DNA from: Pararcticibacter amylolyticus
Lineage (GTDB): Bacteria > Bacteroidota > Bacteroidia > Sphingobacteriales > Sphingobacteriaceae
Direction: 5' to 3'
NCBI RefSeq assembly: GCF_003130405.1
Contig: NZ_QEAS01000009.1
Coordinates: 99,272 to 138,548 of the forward strand
Length of the DNA stretch: 39,277 nucleotides
Below are positions 24,794-32,159 of this stretch, piece by piece; position 1 is the stretch's first letter, and the number at the start of each line of letters is the position of its first letter. Under the pieces are notes generated by a model that ran no database searches, was not told where the DNA came from, and saw only the letters and a program-made list of their open reading frames with translations. The position numbers were made by a program, and so were the translations under genes.

Positions 24794-25569
24794 ACTTTAA
24801 TATAGAGCTTACCTTCTTTTTCCATAACTGTATAGGTATTGATCTTTTCTTTTGCGGGTCCCGCTTTTACAGAACCATCGTTAACACAGAACTGAGATCC
24901 GTGCCAGGGGCACTGAACTGTTTTACAGATAAGTACCCCCGCTGCCAGTGAGCCGCCTTTATGGCTGCAACGATCGTCAAACGCTACATATTCGCCTTCT
25001 GTTTTCCCTAAAACAATCCGCTTCTTCCCTGCCAGGATCAATTTCATCTGGTCATTTTTCAGTTCGTTTACATCACCCGCTTCTACAATACCGCCCTTAA
25101 TAACAGCATAAGCTTCCTGATATTTGCCACTGTCTGCATACCGGTTAAAAACCCCGATTTGGTTTCTGTGCACCAGGGTTCCTCCCATCCAGCCGGCAAC
25201 CACCAGCATAACCATTCCAACACTTTCCAGCACAATGACCCATAACGAAATTTCATCTGCTCTGATCAGGAATGCGGTTATGAAAACCAAAAGCATTCCT
25301 GTATTGATAATACCATGTTTTGCGGCTCTTTTTTTAGCTGAGCTATCAGGCGGAACAGTATACCTGAAATCTACAATACCCGGTACTGCGGCGATCAAAG
25401 CAGAAATAATTCCGGCAGCCTCCATATACCCCGCAGCGTGCCATAAATCATCTTTTCCAGTAAAAAATGATAATACCCCAAAAAGAAAGGTACCAGTCAA
25501 AAATGCTGTCGGAAAAGGGATAAGCATGGGATGTATAGGATGAGTCTTGATATGTGCTTTGCTTCTCAT
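24790..25569 (-). CDS. DUF2231 membrane domain fused to a Rieske [2Fe-2S] domain
   Basis: A 259-residue two-part protein. The N-terminal DUF2231 module (about 1-135) begins KTHPIHPMLIPFPTAFL and contains about four membrane helices. A C-terminal Rieske domain (about 165-259) follows, with the cluster ligands Cys201-x-His203 and Cys220-x-x-His223 (RCSHKG and CPWHGS). The combination suggests a membrane-tethered electron carrier; the redox partner is unknown. The frame is open to a TTG at 25611, but the ATG at 25569 gives the family N-terminus. It shares TTAA at its stop with the convergent lipid kinase gene and is divergent from glgX. Confidence 0.88.
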   Translation of the reverse strand: MRSKAHIKTHPIHPMLIPFPTAFLTGTFLFGVLSFFTGKDDLWHAAGYMEAAGIISALIAAVPGIVDFRYTVPPDSSAKKRAAKHGIINTGMLLVFITAFLIRADEISLWVIVLESVGMVMLVVAGWMGGTLVHRNQIGVFNRYADSGKYQEAYAVIKGGIVEAGDVNELKNDQMKLILAGKKRIVLGKTEGEYVAFDDRCSHKGGSLAAGVLICKTVQCPWHGSQFCVNDGSVKAGPAKEKINTYTVMEKEGKLYIKV

Positions 25570-25632
25570 TTTTAAGAATCTGGTACATAATAACACCAGA
25601 TGCCTGACCAAAGTTTAGTTATTAGTCCTCTC

Positions 25633-25650
25633 ACACCATATATATGGTGT
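25633..25650. promoter_or_regulatory. Perfect 18-bp palindrome between glgX and the Rieske gene
   Basis: ACACCATATATATGGTGT reads the same on both strands, with no mismatch. It lies 54 bases before glgX and 63 bases before the Rieske gene, in the 135-base gap between the divergent genes. A dimeric regulator could act on both sides; its identity is unknown. A weak promoter candidate for glgX (TTG-N21-TTTATTTG) follows it. Confidence 0.7.
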
Positions 25651-25704
25651 AAAACAGACACATTATTGCAGAAAATACGTTAATTATTATTTATTTGCAT
25701 TGAA

Positions 25705-27741
25705 ATGAAATTATGGTATTCACAGGAAGGAGCTCCTCATCCCCTAGGTATCTCGTTTATACCTGAAGAGGATGCATACAATTTTGCAATCTATTCTAAA
25801 CACGCATCTTCTGTAACTCTTCTTTTATATAAGGAAAACGAATACAAGGTTCCGGTTGTGACAGTCCGGCTTGATCCGTTTAGAAACAAATCTCAACGAA
25901 TCTGGCACTACAGGATCAAAAGATCTGAACTAAAAGGTGCGGCATTCTACGGATATCGTATTGAAGGCCCTCTCGGTAACGGACCGGATTATCTGCACCA
26001 GTTTGACCCTCAGAAAATATTACTTGACCCATATGCAAGGGAAGTAATCTTCCCTCCTGAGTTTAGCAGGGACGCGGCAGAACAATCAGGATCTAATGAT
26101 GGAAAGGCTCCTTTAGGAATGATCAGCAGCGAAGAAGATTTTGACTGGCAGGGCGACAAACCGGTTAGGCACGAGCACGATCTGGTCATCTACGAGATGC
26201 ATGTTAAGGGCTTTACCCGGAATCCGAATTCCGATGTTTCTTCCGAAAAAAGAGGAACGTACGCAGGAGTAATTGAGAAAATCCCTTACCTGAAGGAATT
26301 GGGCGTAACAGCCGTCGAACTGATGCCTGTTCATCAGTTCGACCCAACAGAAAAAAACTACTGGGGATATATGTCCCTTAACTTTTTTGCTCCGCATCAT
26401 TCGTATACTTCCGACAACAGTCCGGGCGGCGCCATCAGAGAATTCAAGACAATGGTCCGCGAGCTTCATAAAGCAGGTCTGGAAGTCATACTCGATGTTG
26501 TATTTAATCATACTTCCGAAGGGGATATGGCCGGGCCTACCTACTCTTTTAAAGGTATAGACAATAGTACCTACTATTTGATGGAAGATCACCTCGGTAA
26601 TCCATACGTCAATTACAGTGGCACCGGCAATACCCTCCGTACTGATCATCCTGCCGTCCAGCAGCTTATCATGGACAGCCTGCGTTATTGGGTAAAAGAA
26701 ATGCATGTAGATGGCTTCAGGTTTGATCTGGCTTCCGTGTTCAGCCGGAAATCAGATGGCAGCATCGGCTCCTCTCCCATCTTCGACCAGATCGCAGCAG
26801 AGCCCTACCTGGCTGATGTCCGGTTGATTGCAGAACCATGGGACGCAGGCGGACTATACCAGCTTGGCAGGGCTTTTCCTGGGGTAAGCTGGTACCAGTG
26901 GAACGGGGGGTTCAGAGACGACATCAGGCGGTTTGTACGCAGTGATCCTGATTTCGCAGGTAAGGCAATTCAAAGGGTCTACGGCAGCGATGATCTGTTT
27001 CCTGACGATCCTTACAATGCCTATCACCCGTATCAGAGTATTAACTATCTTACCTCCCACGATGGCTTTACCCTGTATGATCAGGTATCTTATAACAATA
27101 AACATAACTTCTCGAATGGGCAGAACAACCAGGATGGGCATGAACACAACTATAGCTGGAATTGCGGGTGGGAAGGAGATGGAATTGTCCCGCCTCCGAT
27201 AATGAAGCTTCGAAAACGCCAGGCAAGAAATTTCATGACTTTGCTGATGCTCTCAAACGGAACTCCAATGATCCTTTCCGGCGACGAGTTTCTGAATACT
27301 CAAAAGGGAAATAACAATCCTTATAATCAGGATAATGAGACTACCTGGATCGACTGGAGCCGGAAGGAGCTTATGAATGAGCATTTTGAGTTTGTCAAAC
27401 AGCTGATTTCATTCCGGAAGCAGCGCAAGTCAGTTTCCCGCAGTCGTTTCTGGCGCGAAGATGTAAAGTGGTATGGGTGTAATGGTCAGATAGGCTTCGA
27501 TAAAGAATTAAGATGTTTTGCATGGCATCTCTCAGGCAGATCATTTAACGAACCCGATTTGTATGTGATGGTAAATTCGCATTGGGAAAAGCAGAAATTT
27601 AGTTTCATGGAGCCCGGCCCCTGGAAGAGGATCATCGATACTGCAGCAGAAAATGGAAAGGCTTTTTTAAAAGAACCCCAATCTAACCCCAAGCCATACT
27701 ACGTATTGGAATCAAGGTCAATAGCTGTCTTTGAAAAATAG
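25705..27741 (+). CDS. glgX: Glycogen debranching enzyme, isoamylase type (GlgX)
   Basis: Hydrolyses alpha-1,6 branches of glycogen or limit dextrins in the cytoplasm. The 678-residue chain has an N-terminal CBM48 domain (about 10-120, starting HPLGISFIPEEDAYNFAIYS) and a GH13 barrel. The catalytic residues are Asp341 (GFRFDLASV), Glu377 (LIAEPWDAGG) and Asp453 (TSHDGFTLYD); VVFNHTSEG is GH13 region I. QNNQDGHEHNYSWNCGWEGDG is the isoamylase/GlgX loop and GTPMILSGDEFLNTQ closes the barrel. No other glycogen gene is adjacent, so it is a lone debranching gene. It ends in a short terminator. Confidence 0.95.
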   Translation: MKLWYSQEGAPHPLGISFIPEEDAYNFAIYSKHASSVTLLLYKENEYKVPVVTVRLDPFRNKSQRIWHYRIKRSELKGAAFYGYRIEGPLGNGPDYLHQFDPQKILLDPYAREVIFPPEFSRDAAEQSGSNDGKAPLGMISSEEDFDWQGDKPVRHEHDLVIYEMHVKGFTRNPNSDVSSEKRGTYAGVIEKIPYLKELGVTAVELMPVHQFDPTEKNYWGYMSLNFFAPHHSYTSDNSPGGAIREFKTMVRELHKAGLEVILDVVFNHTSEGDMAGPTYSFKGIDNSTYYLMEDHLGNPYVNYSGTGNTLRTDHPAVQQLIMDSLRYWVKEMHVDGFRFDLASVFSRKSDGSIGSSPIFDQIAAEPYLADVRLIAEPWDAGGLYQLGRAFPGVSWYQWNGGFRDDIRRFVRSDPDFAGKAIQRVYGSDDLFPDDPYNAYHPYQSINYLTSHDGFTLYDQVSYNNKHNFSNGQNNQDGHEHNYSWNCGWEGDGIVPPPIMKLRKRQARNFMTLLMLSNGTPMILSGDEFLNTQKGNNNPYNQDNETTWIDWSRKELMNEHFEFVKQLISFRKQRKSVSRSRFWREDVKWYGCNGQIGFDKELRCFAWHLSGRSFNEPDLYVMVNSHWEKQKFSFMEPGPWKRIIDTAAENGKAFLKEPQSNPKPYYVLESRSIAVFEK

Positions 27742-27748
27742 ATCCTCA

Positions 27749-27771
27749 AAACGCCGGAGATACCGGCGTTT
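27749..27771 (+). terminator. glgX terminator
   Basis: AAACGCCGG-AGATA-CCGGCGTTT is a perfect 9-bp stem seven bases past the glgX stop. It overlaps the last two bases of the convergent pirin gene, so it may serve both strands. Only a short T run follows. Confidence 0.65.
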
Positions 27772-28684
27772 ACGATAAAATTTCCGGGGACGGGCCTCCC
27801 CGCGTTTTAAACCGGTCTTCGGGGAGGGGGATAAATTCATGGTTGTCATTTGGCGGCAGTAGGATCCGTCCCTCTTTCCAGTCGGCTTTTGCCTGCTCAA
27901 TTCTCTCCTTTCTCGAGGAAACAAAGTTCCACCAGATATAACGCTCTCCCAGAGGCTCACCTCCCAGCAGCATCAGAGTAGATGCTTCTGTTGCAATGAT
28001 AACCGGATCCGCTCCTTTTTTGAATACGAGCATCTGCCCGGCATTATAAAGCTGGCCGGAAATCGCGATTACTCCTTTTGCTATATATATACCTCTTTCA
28101 GCATGGCCTCCCGGCAGTCCGAACCTGGCCCCTTTATCCAATTCAACATGAATATAGAAAAGCGGAGAATGGGTTTTAACCGAATTTTTCAAACCGTAAG
28201 CATCGCCGGCTATCAGACGCATCCATACCCCCTTTTCTGTAAACACAGGAAGAACCTCCGGCTTGTAATTATCAAATGAAGGCGCTGATTCTTCATCTTT
28301 CTCTGGTAATGCCACCCACGTCTGGATCATCTCAAGAGAACTGCCTGCAAGAACGGAAGGGTCCTCAAAACGCTCCGAGTGTGAAATCCCGCTTCCTGCG
28401 GTCATCCAGTTCACTTCACCCGGGCGGATAATCTGATTCACCCCCAGACTGTCCCGGTGCGTCACCTGCCCTTCAAGCAAATAGCTAGCTGTAGATAGTC
28501 CTATATGGGGATGTGGCAGTACATCAATTGACGCCGCAGCCTGTGGCTGCAAACTGACAGGACCTGCGTGATCCATAAATACAAATGGACCAACCATTCT
28601 CCTGAGCCTGAAAGGCAGGATCCGTTTTACATCCATTCCTGGCGCAATAGAAGCACGGCGCGCTTCAATGACGATATCTAGCAT
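27770..28684 (-). CDS. Pirin-family bicupin protein
   Basis: A 304-residue cytoplasmic bicupin. The four iron ligands of pirins fall at His58 and His60 (LPHPHIGLST), His102 and Glu104 (ISHSERF), almost the same numbering as human pirin. The C-terminal cupin contains PLFYIHVELDKGARFGLP and LMLLGGEPLGERYIWWNFVSS, as in the family. Some bacterial pirins oxidise quercetin; others bind and regulate enzymes, so the exact role is open. Overlapping terminator with glgX. Confidence 0.92.
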   Translation of the reverse strand: MLDIVIEARRASIAPGMDVKRILPFRLRRMVGPFVFMDHAGPVSLQPQAAASIDVLPHPHIGLSTASYLLEGQVTHRDSLGVNQIIRPGEVNWMTAGSGISHSERFEDPSVLAGSSLEMIQTWVALPEKDEESAPSFDNYKPEVLPVFTEKGVWMRLIAGDAYGLKNSVKTHSPLFYIHVELDKGARFGLPGGHAERGIYIAKGVIAISGQLYNAGQMLVFKKGADPVIIATEASTLMLLGGEPLGERYIWWNFVSSRKERIEQAKADWKEGRILLPPNDNHEFIPLPEDRFKTRGGPSPEILS

Positions 28685-28754
28685 AGGCAGTATTCTCTAA
28701 ATTTCTGACAATTCAGATACAAGGTAGTGAAATAAATATAAATTATTAAAAAGA

Positions 28755-28776
28755 AAGGCGCCTTCTGCGGCGCCTT
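28755..28776 (-). terminator. Terminator of the beta-barrel-like protein gene
   Basis: AAGGCGCC-TTCTGC-GGCGCCTT is a perfect 8-bp stem beginning 22 bases past the stop codon. On the minus strand it is followed by a T-rich tract (TTTCTTTTT), as in an intrinsic terminator. Confidence 0.8.
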
Positions 28777-28797
28777 AGATACTTGAAATAATTATTA

Positions 28798-29418
28798 TTA
28801 ACCTTTGTTATGATGTTTCCTATGTCCCGGGATCACCTTGCTGATACCGAATCCCAGGATCCAGGTATCATACGCTTTCCATTTAACATCATACGAAAGT
28901 TCTGCTCCGAACTCCCATCCCCCGGGGATATGAAGTCCGTATTCAAGCCCTGCTGTTGTAAGGAAATAATTTTCTCCTTTTGCTATTTCATCACCAGCGC
29001 CCAGCATAAAACTCAGATGCTTTCCGGGTTTGAACGAAGCAACCAGTTTTGTTGCAATAGGACGCTCCCGCTCCAAAGTCATGTTTTCCTCTTCTCCTGA
29101 TTGCTTTTCCACTGTAAAGTCTTCCAGGATCAGATCATTGTGTAAGCCTAAAGACCATTTCGAATTAAAAAGATAATCATAGTTAAGAGCCCAGGAACCC
29201 ATTACCAGCCACTTTTTCTCATCTTGTTCTATTCCCTCGTGCACATGCGCATGACCAATCCCCAATGTGATTTTATGAGCACCTTTTTCTTCATCTTCTT
29301 CATGTTTTCCCTCAACATGCTCCTGTGCAAACGTTCTTAAACAAGAAAGGACGGCAATTGATAGAGTCAAAACCGCTATCAGTGCTGTCCTTCTGATTTG
29401 ATAGTATTCAATCTTCAT
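28798..29418 (-). CDS. Secreted beta-barrel-like protein with a His/Glu-rich N-terminus
   Basis: Function not recognised. The 206-residue product has a signal peptide (hydrophobic core ALIAVLTLSIAVLSCL, cleavage after FAQ). It is followed by a 30-residue segment rich in His, Glu and Asp (EHVEGKHEEDEEKGAH, then HAHVHEG). The rest is alternating hydrophobic/aromatic strands (WALNYDYLFNSKWSLGLHNDL, KLVASFKPGKHLSFMLGAG, WEFGAELSYDVKWKAYDTWILGFGI) typical of a small outer membrane beta-barrel. The His-rich patch could bind a divalent metal. It stands alone between pirin and the E2 gene, with its own terminator. Confidence 0.7.
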   Translation of the reverse strand: MKIEYYQIRRTALIAVLTLSIAVLSCLRTFAQEHVEGKHEEDEEKGAHKITLGIGHAHVHEGIEQDEKKWLVMGSWALNYDYLFNSKWSLGLHNDLILEDFTVEKQSGEEENMTLERERPIATKLVASFKPGKHLSFMLGAGDEIAKGENYFLTTAGLEYGLHIPGGWEFGAELSYDVKWKAYDTWILGFGISKVIPGHRKHHNKG

Positions 29419-29492
29419 TTTATAGTTTAATATTCCGGTGCAAACAAAAGGAATATCACGTTAAAATGAGATGATGAAGATCACAATTATGA

Positions 29493-30857
29493 TTAAATAT
29501 TGTAATTAACGTCCCATGCTTCCAGGTAGTCGGCCACCTTTTTTATAAACATTCCACCCAGCGCACCATCAACTACACGATGATCATACGACATAGAGAG
29601 GTACATTTTATGCCGGATAGCAATAACATCACCGAATTCCGTTTCTATAACAGCAGGTTTCTTTTGAATAGCCCCTACAGCAAGAATTGCAACCTGCGGC
29701 TGGTTAATGATCGGGACTCCCATGATATTTCCGAAAGAACCAATGTTAGTGAGCGTAAAAGTGCCATCCCGCACTTCATCAGGCTGAAGTCTGTTATTCC
29801 TGGATCTGGCAGCCAGATCATTCACAGCCCGCGTCAACCCTACAAGATTCAGCTGATCGGCGTTCTTTATTACCGGGACAATCAGGTTGCCGGATGGTAA
29901 AGCTGTCGCCATACCAATATTAATATCCCTGTGCTTAATAATCCTCGTACCATCAACGGATACATTGATCATCGGCATCTCTTTAATTGCCTTAGCTACT
30001 GCTTGTATAAATACAGGAGTAAATGTGATCTTTTCGCCCTCCCTCTTTTCAAATGATGATTTAATCCTCTCGCGCCATTTCACAATATTGGTAACATCCG
30101 CTTCAATGAACGACGTAACATGCGGCGATACCTGCTTGCTCATCACCATGTGTTCAGCAATGATCCTCCGCATCCGGTCCATTTCGATAATTTCATCAGT
30201 TCCGGAAACAGGCACCGAAGCAACCGGAGCCTGACGGCTAACTGACGCAGCCGGTTGCTCAAACGCAGGTGGATGATTGAAAGGCGTTACCGGTACCGGC
30301 TCTCGTTTAGGAGTCTCCGGAGATACAGCTTTCTTCCTGTTCTTTATGAAATCTAAAATATCTTGTTTAGTTACCCGGCCTTCCGCTCCTGTCCCGGGTA
30401 TTTCATCGAGTTGTTCAGGAGTAATCCCCTCTTCAGCGGCAATACTCTTCACCAGTGGCGAATAGAACCGGTTGCCATCAGATGGTGCAGGACTTCTGAA
30501 TGCGGAATTAAGATCCGGCTCCAGTGCTTCTACGCCCGGGATTTGTTCCGGCTGAGAAACCGGAAGATGGTCTTCAGAAGAAACTTCAGGAGATTGTATT
30601 TCGGCTTCCGCATCATCACCGGTTTCAATCAGGGCAATAACAGATCCAACCTGTGCAATATCGTCTGTATTAACTAGGTGTCTGACTAGTTTACCTGAAA
30701 CAGGAGATGGAACTTCTGAGTCGACTTTATCAGTAGCTATTTCAACTACCGGTTCGTCTTCCTCGATGATGTCGCCCGGATTTTTTAACCATTTGATAAT
30801 GGTAGCCTCCGCAACGCTTTCACCCATCTTTGGAAGTAATAATTCAAAGTGAGCCAT
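29493..30857 (-). CDS. 2-oxo acid dehydrogenase E2, dihydrolipoamide acyltransferase
   Basis: Core acyltransferase of a 2-oxo acid dehydrogenase complex. The 454-residue chain has one lipoyl domain (residues 1-78, lipoyl Lys44 in EIATDKVDSEVPSP), a proline- and glutamate-rich linker, an E3/E1-binding domain (about 145-185, FYSPLVKSIAAEEGITPEQL) and the catalytic domain. The catalytic His426 and Asp430 are in SYDHRVVDG. Without the partner E1/E3 genes nearby, the substrate (branched-chain, pyruvate or 2-oxoglutarate) cannot be fixed; the sequence is nearest the branched-chain type. The frame opens upstream to 31040, overlapping cinA, but MAHFELLLPKMGES at 30857 is the true family start. Last gene of the lptD-cinA-E2 group. 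Confidence 0.93.
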   Translation of the reverse strand: MAHFELLLPKMGESVAEATIIKWLKNPGDIIEEDEPVVEIATDKVDSEVPSPVSGKLVRHLVNTDDIAQVGSVIALIETGDDAEAEIQSPEVSSEDHLPVSQPEQIPGVEALEPDLNSAFRSPAPSDGNRFYSPLVKSIAAEEGITPEQLDEIPGTGAEGRVTKQDILDFIKNRKKAVSPETPKREPVPVTPFNHPPAFEQPAASVSRQAPVASVPVSGTDEIIEMDRMRRIIAEHMVMSKQVSPHVTSFIEADVTNIVKWRERIKSSFEKREGEKITFTPVFIQAVAKAIKEMPMINVSVDGTRIIKHRDINIGMATALPSGNLIVPVIKNADQLNLVGLTRAVNDLAARSRNNRLQPDEVRDGTFTLTNIGSFGNIMGVPIINQPQVAILAVGAIQKKPAVIETEFGDVIAIRHKMYLSMSYDHRVVDGALGGMFIKKVADYLEAWDVNYNI

Positions 30858-30901
30858 ACTATATAAATTGGTATCCCTGCAAAAATAAAGCTTTTTGCCA
30901 C

Positions 30902-32149
30902 TTAACCGTGGTCTTCTCTTACTAATTTCAAAAGCATTATTAACGAATTGACCGCAGCTCTTTCTATATTCTGCTGCCTTCTCCCGGGAAACATAAATTT
31001 CCGCGTCTCGACTTTGTTCCTGCCGGCAACAGCAACCCATACTGTTCCCACTGGCTTATCAGGAGTACCTCCCCCGGGGCCTGCAATACCGCTTATAGCG
31101 ATGGCATAATCCGAATGGTAATTGCCTAAAGCCCCCGCGGTCATCTCTCTTACGGTCTCTTCACTCACGGCACCAAATCTGGCAAGAGTTTCATCGGACA
31201 CATTCAGCATAGTCTTTTTGAGGTCATTGGAATAGCTTATTGCCCCTCCCAGAAATACTTCACTCGATCCGGGGTGCTGAGTAATCAAATGAGACAGATA
31301 TCCTCCTGTACAACTTTCTGCTACTGCCAGCGTTACTCCCATCTGTTGCATATAATCGAGAACAGCCTTCTCCAATGGTTTATCATCATGCACCACATCA
31401 TACTCCTGGATAATACTTCTGATCCTTTCAGCATAACTCTCCACCTCTTGCCTCAGCTTCTCTTCATTCTCTCCGTATGCACTTAAGCGGAGGCGCACCT
31501 GGCCTAATTTGGGAAGATAAGCAAGTTTAATATAAGGGGGAAGATCATTTTCAACAGGGGCTATCGCTTCGGCCAAAAAAGACTCTCCTATTCCGGCTGT
31601 AAGTATATTGTAATGGACAATAGCTGAAAGCCTGAAGTGAGCCTTTACCCTCGGCAGCACTTCCTCTTCCACAAGATACATCATCTCAAAAGGAACACCC
31701 GGCATAGAAACATAAACCCTGGAGTTGTATTCAAACCACATGCCGGGGGCAGTGCCATTCTTATTTCGCAGCACCGTACAGTTCTCCGGAACATCAGCCT
31801 GCCGGATATTTACATCCAGAAGAGGTCTGTTGGAGGCGGCAAAGATTTTCTTTACATCCTCAAGCGCATCAGCATCACTTCTGAACCCAACTCCAAAATA
31901 ATCCGCCAGGGTCTTCTTGGTAATATCATCTTTCGTTGGTCCCAGCCCTCCGGTAATAATAATGAGATCAGCTCTTTGTGAGGCCGCTTTTAAAGATTCC
32001 AGGATATGAGAACGTTCATCTGAAACGGATGTGATCTGTTTCACACGGATACCGTTTTCATTTAGTTTCTGCGCAATCCACGCGGAATTGGTATCCACTA
32101 TCTGGCCGATCAGAATTTCATCGCCGATAGTTATTATTTCTGCTAACAT
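30902..32149 (-). CDS. cinA: CinA-family protein (NMN deamidase / competence-damage inducible)
   Basis: A 415-residue CinA protein with an N-terminal MoaB/MogA-like domain (1-170, EIITIGDEILIGQIVDTNSAW and ITGGLGPTKDDITKK) and a C-terminal CinA domain (about 250-415, TLAVAESCTGGYLSHLITQHPGSS and YAIAISGIAGPGGGTPDKPVGTVW). The C-terminal domain of related enzymes deamidates nicotinamide mononucleotide in NAD salvage, and the N-terminal part shows ADP-ribose-type activity in some members. It starts 10 bases after the lptD stop and precedes the E2 gene by 44 bases, so the three are probably cotranscribed. Confidence 0.95.
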   Translation of the reverse strand: MLAEIITIGDEILIGQIVDTNSAWIAQKLNENGIRVKQITSVSDERSHILESLKAASQRADLIIITGGLGPTKDDITKKTLADYFGVGFRSDADALEDVKKIFAASNRPLLDVNIRQADVPENCTVLRNKNGTAPGMWFEYNSRVYVSMPGVPFEMMYLVEEEVLPRVKAHFRLSAIVHYNILTAGIGESFLAEAIAPVENDLPPYIKLAYLPKLGQVRLRLSAYGENEEKLRQEVESYAERIRSIIQEYDVVHDDKPLEKAVLDYMQQMGVTLAVAESCTGGYLSHLITQHPGSSEVFLGGAISYSNDLKKTMLNVSDETLARFGAVSEETVREMTAGALGNYHSDYAIAISGIAGPGGGTPDKPVGTVWVAVAGRNKVETRKFMFPGRRQQNIERAAVNSLIMLLKLVREDHG

Positions 32150-32159
32150 GATTGAATAT

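Noticed and set aside
30858-31040. 61-residue N-terminal extension of the E2 frame
   Set aside because: It overlaps cinA, is Cys/Arg rich, and precedes a textbook E2 N-terminus.
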